Positions 1-5,626 of a DNA stretch of 7,303 nucleotides are shown here, one piece after another. The position numbers and the translations under genes were made by a program. The notes under the pieces were generated by a model, which worked only from the letters and a program-made list of their open reading frames with translations, was not told the DNA's origin and made no database searches. The first letter of the stretch is position 1; each line of letters opens with the position of its first letter. Source of the stretch: Bacteroidia bacterium (lineage in GTDB: Bacteria; Bacteroidota; Bacteroidia; Chitinophagales; Saprospiraceae); assembly GCA_030431945.1 (NCBI GenBank), contig JAUIIF010000225.1:1-7303 (forward strand), in the 5' to 3' direction.

Positions 1-70
1 GCTCCGGGAACCGGTCGTCACCAGGGGGGTGGGGGGGAAGCTGGTCTGGCGGACGACCGGTTCCCGGAGC
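1..70. repeat. Perfect 19-bp inverted repeat with 32-nt spacer at the window edge
   Basis: Bases 1-19 (GCTCCGGGAACCGGTCGTC) are the exact reverse complement of 52-70. Inside the spacer, ACCAG (20-24) can also pair with CTGGT (41-45), extending the stem across a bulge of 6 nt. The repeat lies inside the tamB-like coding region and encodes different peptides on its two arms. Its left arm begins at base 1, so it may be longer than seen. It could be a natural cruciform or RNA hairpin, or a fold-back artefact at a contig end. Confidence 0.9.
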
Positions 71-693
71 TCCGCCTCCGAGAGGCGGATTATCTTATTC
101 GGCAGGTCAAGGTCTTCGATACGGGCCACGGCTGATTCCAGGCTAATGTCAAACCGCTGACCGCGTACGCTGTCGTTCTGGAGGAAGGTAATGCGCTGCA
201 GATCGACCCGATTCAGTTTCAGGTTCAGCGGGTTGGCGGGCTCATCACTGGGCGGAAATAATTTTTGCAGGGCCGTTTCCAGGTTGCTCTCCGGATCTCC
301 GAGGTGGCGCCGGATCATGAACCGGGTGTCCGCAATCAGGACCGATTCAATGACGAACCCCTTTTGGTAGTCGAAGTTGAAGTCTGCGGCCAGGGTTTTA
401 CCGTAAAGTAAAGTATCCCCGTACTTGTCTTCAATGAAGAGCCCGTCAATGGTCATCTCATTGAGCCAGGAAATCCGCACGTTGTCTACGTTGACCCGGG
501 TTTCGAGGGTTTTTTCCAGCGAAGCGGTCACCCGTTGGGCCAGCCAGTTTTGTACGGCTGGCAGCTGGACGAGCAGGATGAGGCTGACCAGGACGAGAAC
601 AATGGTCAGGAAAGCACGGCGCGCAAGCTTCCACGCCCGCCTTTTGGGGCGGGGTGGGGTGGGGGGCTGCATGTTTTCCGCGCTTTCGGTCAT
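1..693 (-). CDS. tamB: TamB/AsmA-like translocation and assembly module protein, N-terminal part (3' end outside window)
   Basis: The reading frame is open from an ATG at 693 down to base 1, giving 231 codons without a stop. Residues 1-26 are short, proline-rich and basic (PPTPPRPKRR, then WKLARR). One membrane-spanning segment follows at about 27-44 (FLTIVLVLVSLILLVQL). Next comes PAVQNWLAQRVTASLEKTLETRV and, at about 80-98, TIDGLFIEDKYGDTLLY. This 'anchor, QNWLA, I-dG-lfIeDk-GDTLLY' pattern is what I know from the start of Bacteroidota TamB-domain proteins. Known of the family: very large inner-membrane-anchored proteins (often 1,400 or more residues) that span the periplasm, with a C-terminal TamB domain, implicated in outer-membrane assembly or lipid transport. 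That C-terminal domain is not visible here, so an AsmA/DUF748-type relative remains possible. The ATG at 693 fits the positive-inside anchor; the Met codon at residue 8 is an alternative start. The poly-C tract at residues 219-223 makes the last 10 or so residues frame-sensitive. Confidence 0.8.
   Translation of the reverse strand, partial: MTESAENMQPPTPPRPKRRAWKLARRAFLTIVLVLVSLILLVQLPAVQNWLAQRVTASLEKTLETRVNVDNVRISWLNEMTIDGLFIEDKYGDTLLYGKTLAADFNFDYQKGFVIESVLIADTRFMIRRHLGDPESNLETALQKLFPPSDEPANPLNLKLNRVDLQRITFLQNDSVRGQRFDISLESAVARIEDLDLPNKIIRLSEAELREPVVRQTSFPPTPLVTTGSRS
646..666 (+). other. G-quadruplex motif at the tamB start
   Basis: The plus strand reads four G-tracts in a row, G4-C-G4-T-G4-T-G6, with single-base loops. 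Single-base loops and tracts of four or more are known to give very stable parallel quadruplexes. The G-rich strand is the template for the minus-strand tamB-like gene, and the motif starts about 27 nt downstream of its ATG, encoding the proline-rich cytoplasmic stretch before the membrane segment. A role in expression is inference. Confidence 0.8.
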
Positions 694-1171
694 TTCAGGG
701 GGGCGAAGATAAGTCCTGAGACGGTCCTTATTATAGTAAGGATAACGTCGGGTGGCTAACGAGATGCACAGACAACCCTGAAATCGGGATTGTACTGATG
801 GCAGGAGGCCCGCTATCCGTCGTAAGGAGGGCTTACTCCGGCAGGTTAGTTGTACAAATTGTTCTACCTCTGATAACGTCAGGGGCCACCCGTGGGTTAG
901 CAAGCAGCGGCAGGTTTTAACCACTGCTTAACGAAAAGTGGGCGCGGCCGCAGGTGCAGGGGAGGCAGGACGGGCTGGCGGTAGCCTGCCGGGCGGGCCC
1001 CAAACATTTTCCACCCCCCGTAACGGACAAACGTTTCTTTCCCTTGCTTCTTCCCCTTACCTTGCACCTGCGTTCGCGCCCGTACCCCCTGGCTGGTTTA
1101 AGGACCAGGATGCGGATCAACCTTCCGGCCGGCACGCTGCGCTTATTCGTTCAACACAAAGTTTTGCGCTC
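694..1171. other. Long divergent intergenic region between tamB and pdxJ, no gene recognised
   Basis: This 478-nt stretch separates two divergently read genes and must hold both promoters, but no exact TTTG-N19-TAnnTTTG promoter is visible on either strand. For tamB there is a near match to the -7 element on the minus strand (TATCTTCG, 711-704) without a -33 partner. For pdxJ there is only a weak TACCTTG at 1058-1064. Small hairpins are present: TCCTTA/TAAGGA (725-742), GTAAG/CTTAC (822-836), CCTCTGA/TCAGGGG (867-885, one G-U pair) and GGCAGG/CCTGCC (964-990). None is followed by a T-tract. Bases 940-1010 are very G+C-rich. The open frame from 938 runs into pdxJ but has no protein-like features. 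I see no tRNA, riboswitch or IS end. Confidence 0.6.
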
Positions 1172-1903
1172 ATGGTTCGTCTTTCCGTCAATCTTAACAA
1201 GGTGGCTCTCATTCGCAACAGCCGGGGGGCAAACTATCCTGATCTGGTACGGGTAGCGCAGGATTGTGAGCGTTTCGGGGCGCAGGGCATCACCATTCAC
1301 CCGCGGCCGGATGAGCGGCACGCTCGCTACGCTGACGTGGCGGCGCTGAAGGCCGTGACCACTACGGAGTTAAACATCGAGGGATATCCGGCAGAAAAGT
1401 TCCTGCAAATTGTGCTCGAGCAACGCCCGGATCAGGTCACGCTCGTACCTGATGAGCCGGGGCAATTGACCAGCGATCACGGCTGGGATACGCTCAGGCG
1501 GAAAGATTACCTGACGGAAGTTATCGGTCGTTTGCGCGAAAAAGGCATCAGAACCTCCATTTTTATTGACCCGGATAAAAAAATGATTGACGGGGCGAAG
1601 GCCGTCGGAACGGATCGCATCGAATTTTACACCGGTCCCTTTGCGCACCGTTTTCAGGAAGACCGGGCGGCGGCGGTGGCTCCCTTTACCGAAGCTTGCC
1701 GTTATGCGCATGAAATCGGGCTTGGTATCAACGCCGGGCACGACCTGAACCTGGACAACCTTACCTACTTTGCCGCACGAATGCCGGGCCTTCAGGAGGT
1801 TAGCATCGGTCATGCGCTGGTAACGGACGCACTTTACTACGGCTTGTCCAATACCATTCAAATGTATCTCCGGTGCCTGCACAATGCGGAAGCTCACCAA
1901 TGA
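1172..1903 (+). CDS. pdxJ: Pyridoxine 5'-phosphate synthase PdxJ
   Basis: The 243-residue product matches PdxJ over its whole length (the family is usually about 235-245). PdxJ is a cytoplasmic TIM-barrel enzyme that condenses 1-deoxy-D-xylulose 5-phosphate with 3-amino-2-oxopropyl phosphate to give pyridoxine 5'-phosphate, the last ring-forming step of the DXP-dependent vitamin B6 pathway. Visible signatures are SVNLNKVALIRNSRG at 5-19 (phosphate/substrate-binding N-terminus), ITIHPRPDERH at 40-50 with His43, Arg45 and His50, NIE at 68-70 with Glu70, IEFYTG at 150-155 with Glu151, and INAGHDLN at 186-193 with His190, then IGHALV at 212-217. These align with the catalytic His/Arg/Glu residues of the E. 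coli enzyme. The frame stays open upstream to a GTG at 938, but conservation begins at MVRLSVN, so the ATG at 1172 is chosen. No strong ribosome-binding site is seen, as is usual in Bacteroidota. The gene stands alone, with no other B6 gene in the window. Confidence 0.97.
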   Translation: MVRLSVNLNKVALIRNSRGANYPDLVRVAQDCERFGAQGITIHPRPDERHARYADVAALKAVTTTELNIEGYPAEKFLQIVLEQRPDQVTLVPDEPGQLTSDHGWDTLRRKDYLTEVIGRLREKGIRTSIFIDPDKKMIDGAKAVGTDRIEFYTGPFAHRFQEDRAAAVAPFTEACRYAHEIGLGINAGHDLNLDNLTYFAARMPGLQEVSIGHALVTDALYYGLSNTIQMYLRCLHNAEAHQ

Positions 1904-1906
1904 TAA

Positions 1907-1936
1907 GCCCCTGCATCGGGCGCGCCCTGGGGCGTG
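1907..1936 (+). terminator. GC-rich hairpin just after pdxJ, possible terminator without U-tract
   Basis: Beginning 4 nt after the pdxJ stop, several alternative pairings exist: GCCCC (1907-1911) with GGGGC (1929-1933), the palindrome GGGCGCGCCC (1918-1927), and a 6-bp stem CGCGCC/GGCGTG (1921-1926 with 1931-1936, one G-U pair). The following bases are TTAAAAAAG, so the U-tract of a classical intrinsic terminator is missing. It could be a transcript-end hairpin or only chance structure in G+C-rich DNA. Confidence 0.3.
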
Positions 1937-1964
1937 TTAAAAAAGACAAATTGGTCATTTGAGC

Positions 1965-2005
1965 CGACGAGAAATAGAATTTTTTCGACGAATTGATCGA
2001 CAATT
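1965..2005. promoter_or_regulatory. Possible activator-binding repeats upstream of the susC promoter
   Basis: CGAC occurs at 1965, 1986 and 1998. The last two belong to an imperfect direct repeat, TCGACGAATT (1985-1994) and TCGACAATT (1997-2005). The same segment contains the inverted repeat AATTG-ATCGA-CAATT (1991-2005). It ends 13 nt before the -33 element, roughly -70 to -50 from the expected transcription start, where an activator commonly binds. No binding protein can be named. Confidence 0.3.
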
Positions 2006-2018
2006 ATAAAGTTGGAGA

Positions 2019-2049
2019 TTTGGACAGGCAGCGAAATATTTTAACTTTG
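2019..2049 (+). promoter_or_regulatory. Bacteroidota-type promoter of the susC-susD unit
   Basis: TTTG at 2019-2022 is followed after exactly 19 nt by TAACTTTG at 2042-2049. This matches every fixed position of the published Bacteroides primary-sigma consensus (TTTG at -33, TAnnTTTG at -7). The expected transcription start is at about 2053-2057. It is the only exact match to the full two-part consensus that I found in the non-coding parts of the window. It faces the susC-like gene and leaves a leader of about 275 nt. Confidence 0.75.
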
Positions 2050-2070
2050 CGTTCACATATTGGTAAAAAC

Positions 2071-2083
2071 ACTGTTTAACAGT
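2071..2083. repeat. Perfect palindrome ACTGTT-T-AACAGT next to the transcription start
   Basis: The two 6-bp arms are exact reverse complements around a single central T. The site lies about 15-30 bp downstream of the predicted start of transcription, where a dimeric repressor could block elongation. It could equally fold as a weak hairpin at the 5' end of the mRNA. Its function is inferred from position only. Confidence 0.45.
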
Positions 2084-2121
2084 TGAACCCAAGCATCGGA
2101 AGATTAGCCAGAACGGCACTG

Positions 2122-2163
2122 ATGCTGCTTTTAGGATTCAGACTATTCATTATCACTATTTGA
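2122..2163 (+). CDS. Possible leader peptide, 13 residues (speculative)
   Basis: An ATG followed by 12 codons and a TGA lies wholly inside the predicted susC leader and encodes MLLLGFRLFIITI, which is almost entirely hydrophobic. No ribosome-binding site is seen, but these bacteria seldom use one. An ORF of this length is expected by chance, so the only support is its place upstream of competing RNA hairpins. It shows no run of a single regulatory amino acid, apart from three Leu codons at 2-4 and three Ile codons among the last four. Confidence 0.12.
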   Translation: MLLLGFRLFIITI

Positions 2164-2231
2164 GAACTTGACCAAATTTCGCCACCACCACCCACCGGCG
2201 TTCCCCGAAATCCAGCTGATTTTAAACTAGC

Positions 2232-2269
2232 ACCTCTTGTCCTTAAGAATAAGGCAGGTCTTACCTGTC
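2232..2269 (+). promoter_or_regulatory. Mutually exclusive hairpins in the susC leader
   Basis: AGGT at 2256-2259 can pair upstream with ACCT (2232-2235), stacking on the stem CCTTA-AGAA-TAAGG (2241-2254). Alternatively it pairs downstream in a 7-bp stem, GGCAGGT-CTT-ACCTGTC (2253-2269, one G-U pair). The two folds share bases 2253-2259, so only one can form. A T6 run follows 15 nt after the second stem, which is too far for a textbook intrinsic terminator. The arrangement resembles an attenuator or translational switch but is unproven. Confidence 0.35.
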
Positions 2270-2330
2270 GTGTTGTAAACCATATTTTTTAACCATTTGA
2301 GACTAGTAATCAACTAAATTTCACCTTAGA

Positions 2331-5300
2331 ATGAAGAGAATTTCACTAGTGTTTGCGATCGTCTGCCTTGCTTTTGGCGTGGCGATGGCGCAAAAAACCG
2401 TGACCGGTACCGTTACGGATAAGTCCGGAGAGACCCTGATCGGGGCTTCCGTACTTGTCAAGGGAACGACCTCCGGAACGGTTACAGACATCGACGGCAA
2501 GTTTTCCGTTAACGTTCCGGCCAATGCCGAGTTGCTCGTTGTGAGCTACACCGGATTTGCCACCCAGGAATACCCCATTGGGGCGGCTTCCGACGTTACG
2601 ATCGTAATGACGGAAAGTGCAGCCCAGCTTAACGAAGTAGTAGTAACGGCCCTTGGTATCCGGAAGGAGAAGAAGGCACTCGGCTACTCCGTGGCAACTA
2701 TTGGTTCCGGCGCGGTTGAAAACCGCGTTGAATCGGACGTGGGCCGTATCCTCCGCGGTAAAGCGGCGGGTGTAGACATCACCCAGACTTCCGGTATCGC
2801 CGGTTCCGGTACGAACATCATTATCCGTGGCTACAGCTCCATTTCCGGCACTAACCAGCCACTTTTCGTAGTGGACGGTGTACCGTTCAATACGGCGACT
2901 AACCGCGACCAGGGCTTCGTAACGGGAGGTGCAACGGCTTCCAGCCGCTTCCTCGACCTTGACCCGAACAACATCGCCGAGATCAACGTACTGAAGGGCC
3001 TCTCCGCTACCGTACTTTACGGTGAGCAGGGTGCCAACGGCGTTATCCTCGTAACGACCAAGAACGGTCAGGGCGGTGCGAACGCTGACAAAGGCTTCGA
3101 AATTTCCGTAACGCAGGGTGTTGCCCGTACGGAGGTGGCTAACCTGCCAGACTACCAAAACAGCTTCGGTAACGGATTCTCCGGTAACTTCGGTTGGTTC
3201 TTCTCTAACTGGGGTCCTGATTTCAACGCACGTGGCAGAAATGGTATTGATGAGAATGGCCAGGTGGAGCACCCACTGGACCAAGACCAGTACAATGCTG
3301 CCTTCCCCGAATTTATTGATGCGCGCTATGACTACAAGCCATACGACAACGTTTCTGATTTCTTCCAGGCCGGCTCTGTTTACAACACCAGCGTCAGCGT
3401 AGATAAGAACTTCGGTAACGGCATCAGCTTCAACGCCAACTACTCCAATCTGGATGATACGGGCTTCGTACCCCAGAACACCTACAACAAGCACAACGCT
3501 GGACTTGGTGGTAAGGTGGACCTGGCGAACGGTCTTAAGATTCAGACCAGCCTCAACATTGTAAGCTCCGAGCGGGTTGCGCCACCTGCTTCCGTAGGTT
3601 TTGGCTCTAACCCTTCCGGTGCCTCTGTTTTTGCAAACGTACTCTACACGCCACGTTCTATCGACCTGGTGAACCTGCCCTTCCAGAATCCTATCGACGG
3701 AAGCCAGGTGTACTACCGTCGCGGTTCCGCGATTCAGAACCCACTCTGGGGTCTGAACAACATGTTTGACCGGGAGAAAATCAACCGCTACTTCGGTAAC
3801 GTTTCTCTTTCCTACGAGCTGACGGACTGGCTGACGGCCAGCTACAAGATTGGTGTTGACACCTACACGCAGGAGTCGCGCCGGGAAATCAACAAAGGTG
3901 GTTCCCAGGTGCCTGATGGCCAGTTGCTCACGACTACGCGCAACAACACCATCCTGGACCAGGTCATCAACCTCGCCTTTGATACCGACGTAAGCGAAAG
4001 CTTTAACCTCAGCGGTGTGATCGGCTTCAACGAGCGCCGTGACCGCTTCAACTTCAACCGCGTATCTTCTTCTCAGCAGTTCATCTTCGGTCTTTTCGAC
4101 CAGGATAACTTCATCGAGCACGTTGGCTCCGGTGGCATTGTGGATGAGGCGTACCGTGGTGTTTACGGTAGTGTAACTGCCGGCTACAACCGTTACCTCT
4201 ACCTGACGGCTTCTGCCCGTAATGACTGGAGCTCTACGCTGGAAGCAGCTAACCGTTCTATCCTTTACCCATCCGTCAGCCTGAGCTTCGTACCAACGGA
4301 TGCTTTCGAAAGCCTGCAGGGCAGCCGCGTGCTGAATTACCTCAAGCTGCGTGCCGGTTACGGTACTTCTGCCCGTTTCCCGGATCCTTACACGACGCGT
4401 GCCATTTTGGGTAGTGCAACCAACGTAAGCCAGACGCCGGGCGGCGCTACGCTTAACACGAACTCGGTAGTTAACGCGCTCGGTAACGCGAACCTCGAGC
4501 CCGAACTGCTCGGTGAGCTTGAATTCGGAGTAGAAGGTCGTTTCTTCAACAACCGCGTTGGTATTGACGTAAGCTTCTACGACAAGCAGTCCAGCGACCT
4601 GCTGGTTGACCTGCCGCTTGATCCAGCTTCCGGTTACACGGTGACGACGATCAACGCTGCCGAAGTCTCCAACAAAGGTATCGAAGCCAGCATCAACCTG
4701 ATTCCGGTTAAGTCTAAGGACTTTACCTGGGACATGACCTGGAACTTTACCACCAACAAGAACGAAGTAGTCAGCATTGCTGACGGTATCGACAATGTAT
4801 CCATCGCTGGTTACACCAACCTCGGTAACTTCGCAATCCCCGGTCAGCCCTTCGGTGCTATTCAGGGTTCTGCCTTCGTGCGTGGCCCCAACGGCGGCCT
4901 GCTGGTAAATACTGCGGGTGAGTACGAAGCGACCAATGACATCGAAATTATCGGTGACCCTAACCCGAACTACCAGGCTAACTGGTTGAACACGATCAGC
5001 TACAAAGGGCTGGCCCTGAACTGGCAGTTCTCCTACACGGACGGTGGTGACATCTACAGTGTAACGACGGCTACGATGCTTGCGCGTGGATTGACGGTAG
5101 ATACTGATTTCGACCGTGAGTTACCGCTTATCCTCCCGGGTGAGAACGCTGACGGAAGCGAAAATACCATCCAGGGTTACGCTGGTGACTACTTCTTCGC
5201 CGGTTACTTTGGTGCTGACGAAGGTTCTATCTTTGACGGAACGGTGGTCCGCCTGCGGGAAATAGCCCTGAGCTACAGCCTGCCGGCCAGCCTGCTGGAC

Positions 5301-5492
5301 AAGTTACCCTTCGGTTCTATCTCCATCCGCCTGGCGGGTGAGAACCTGTGGTACTACGCGCCAAACTTCCCGGAAGGAGTGAACTTCGACCCCGAAGTAC
5401 TCTCGCTTGGTGTAGGTAATGGTCGTGGCTTCGACTTCCTGACTGGCCCAACGGCCAAGAAGTACGGTGCTACCCTTAGCCTCACCTTCTAA
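2331..5492 (+). CDS. SusC/RagA-family TonB-linked outer membrane transporter
   Basis: The product has 1,053 residues, normal for SusC-like proteins (about 950-1,100). A Sec signal peptide occupies 1-20 (MKR, hydrophobic core, AMA|Q). A carboxypeptidase-regulatory-like domain follows at about 22-94, with VTGTVTDKSGETLIGASVLVKGT and GTVTDIDGKFSV. NEVVVTALGIRKEKKALGYS at 101-120 is the SusC TonB-box region. The plug domain runs from about 120 to 247, with RGYSSISGTNQPLFVVDGVPF and DPNNIAEINVLKGLSATVLYGEQGANGVILVTTKNG. The rest is a 22-strand-type barrel rich in Tyr, Asn and Gly, ending LSLTF with the terminal Phe of outer-membrane barrels. Known of the family: SusC forms the TonB-driven import channel capped by SusD. 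The substrate (glycan, peptide or other) cannot be deduced. A consensus promoter lies about 280 nt upstream and the SusD partner 134 nt downstream. Codon use is strongly biased (TAC, AAC, TTC, CGT, GGT), suggesting high expression. Confidence 0.97.
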   Translation: MKRISLVFAIVCLAFGVAMAQKTVTGTVTDKSGETLIGASVLVKGTTSGTVTDIDGKFSVNVPANAELLVVSYTGFATQEYPIGAASDVTIVMTESAAQLNEVVVTALGIRKEKKALGYSVATIGSGAVENRVESDVGRILRGKAAGVDITQTSGIAGSGTNIIIRGYSSISGTNQPLFVVDGVPFNTATNRDQGFVTGGATASSRFLDLDPNNIAEINVLKGLSATVLYGEQGANGVILVTTKNGQGGANADKGFEISVTQGVARTEVANLPDYQNSFGNGFSGNFGWFFSNWGPDFNARGRNGIDENGQVEHPLDQDQYNAAFPEFIDARYDYKPYDNVSDFFQAGSVYNTSVSVDKNFGNGISFNANYSNLDDTGFVPQNTYNKHNAGLGGKVDLANGLKIQTSLNIVSSERVAPPASVGFGSNPSGASVFANVLYTPRSIDLVNLPFQNPIDGSQVYYRRGSAIQNPLWGLNNMFDREKINRYFGNVSLSYELTDWLTASYKIGVDTYTQESRREINKGGSQVPDGQLLTTTRNNTILDQVINLAFDTDVSESFNLSGVIGFNERRDRFNFNRVSSSQQFIFGLFDQDNFIEHVGSGGIVDEAYRGVYGSVTAGYNRYLYLTASARNDWSSTLEAANRSILYPSVSLSFVPTDAFESLQGSRVLNYLKLRAGYGTSARFPDPYTTRAILGSATNVSQTPGGATLNTNSVVNALGNANLEPELLGELEFGVEGRFFNNRVGIDVSFYDKQSSDLLVDLPLDPASGYTVTTINAAEVSNKGIEASINLIPVKSKDFTWDMTWNFTTNKNEVVSIADGIDNVSIAGYTNLGNFAIPGQPFGAIQGSAFVRGPNGGLLVNTAGEYEATNDIEIIGDPNPNYQANWLNTISYKGLALNWQFSYTDGGDIYSVTTATMLARGLTVDTDFDRELPLILPGENADGSENTIQGYAGDYFFAGYFGADEGSIFDGTVVRLREIALSYSLPASLLDKLPFGSISIRLAGENLWYYAPNFPEGVNFDPEVLSLGVGNGRGFDFLTGPTAKKYGATLSLTF

Positions 5493-5511
5493 AGCTGCCT
5501 GATTCGTACAG

Positions 5512-5572
5512 TTTATCCCGGGTGATTGCCTTGCTTTACCTCACCGGAAAGCAGCAGGTCACCCGCGATAAA
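5512..5572 (+). promoter_or_regulatory. Large hairpin between the susC-like and susD-like genes
   Basis: TTTATCCCGGGTGA (5512-5525) pairs with TCACCCGCGATAAA (5559-5572) at 13 of 14 positions, the exception being C5518 opposite C5566. Inside, CCT (5529-5531) pairs with AGG (5556-5558) and TGCTTT (5532-5537) with AAAGCA (5548-5553), across a GC bulge, leaving a 10-nt loop. It starts 20 nt after the susC stop and ends 54 nt before the susD start. No T-tract follows, so full termination is unlikely. An mRNA-stabilising or processing element that sets the SusC:SusD ratio is the best inference. CCGGGTGA (5518-5525) can alternatively pair with TCACCGG (5541-5547) with one bulge. Confidence 0.8.
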
Positions 5573-5626
5573 TTGGCGAATGGCACGTATCCTTATTTAT
5601 CAAGAAGACTACAACAAGCAATAAAT

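Larger units (their letters stand above)
2055..2330 (+). other. Long 5' leader of the susC-like mRNA
   Basis: If transcription begins just after the consensus promoter, about 275 nt precede the susC start. The leader contains a 13-bp palindrome (2071-2083), a 13-residue hydrophobic ORF (2122-2163), competing hairpins (2232-2269) and a T6 run (2285-2290). I do not recognise a known riboswitch class. The last 40 nt before the ATG are A+T-rich and look unstructured, as expected for translation initiation in this phylum. The left boundary is estimated from the promoter. Confidence 0.5.

Noticed and set aside
425..759. Plus-strand open frames opposite the tamB-like gene
   Set aside because: They lie antisense to a convincing TamB N-terminus and have no protein-like features.
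1034..1064. Promoter-like TTTC with TACCTTG upstream of pdxJ
   Set aside because: Both elements deviate from the consensus (one T short in the -7 element, no true TTTG at -33), so it is too weak to list as a promoter.
1159..1166. AAGTTTTG just before the pdxJ ATG as a -7 element
   Set aside because: There is no -33 partner at the right distance, and it would make the mRNA leaderless at the start codon.
938..1171. In-frame GTG start giving PdxJ a 78-residue N-terminal extension
   Set aside because: The extension is low-complexity and unlike any PdxJ; family similarity starts at the ATG at 1172 and the resulting length is normal.
1370..1900. 176-codon minus-strand open frame opposite pdxJ
   Set aside because: Shadow of pdxJ, with no recognisable family features.
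2711..2727. Perfect 7-bp hairpin CGCGGTT-GAA-AACCGCG inside the susC-like gene
   Set aside because: A 7-bp stem with a short loop is expected by chance in several kilobases, and it sits in well-conserved coding sequence.
2346..4121. 591-codon open frame on the minus strand inside the susC-like gene
   Set aside because: It is a shadow of the strongly biased susC codons: the translation has no recognisable domain, signal or family pattern, while the plus-strand frame is an unmistakable SusC.
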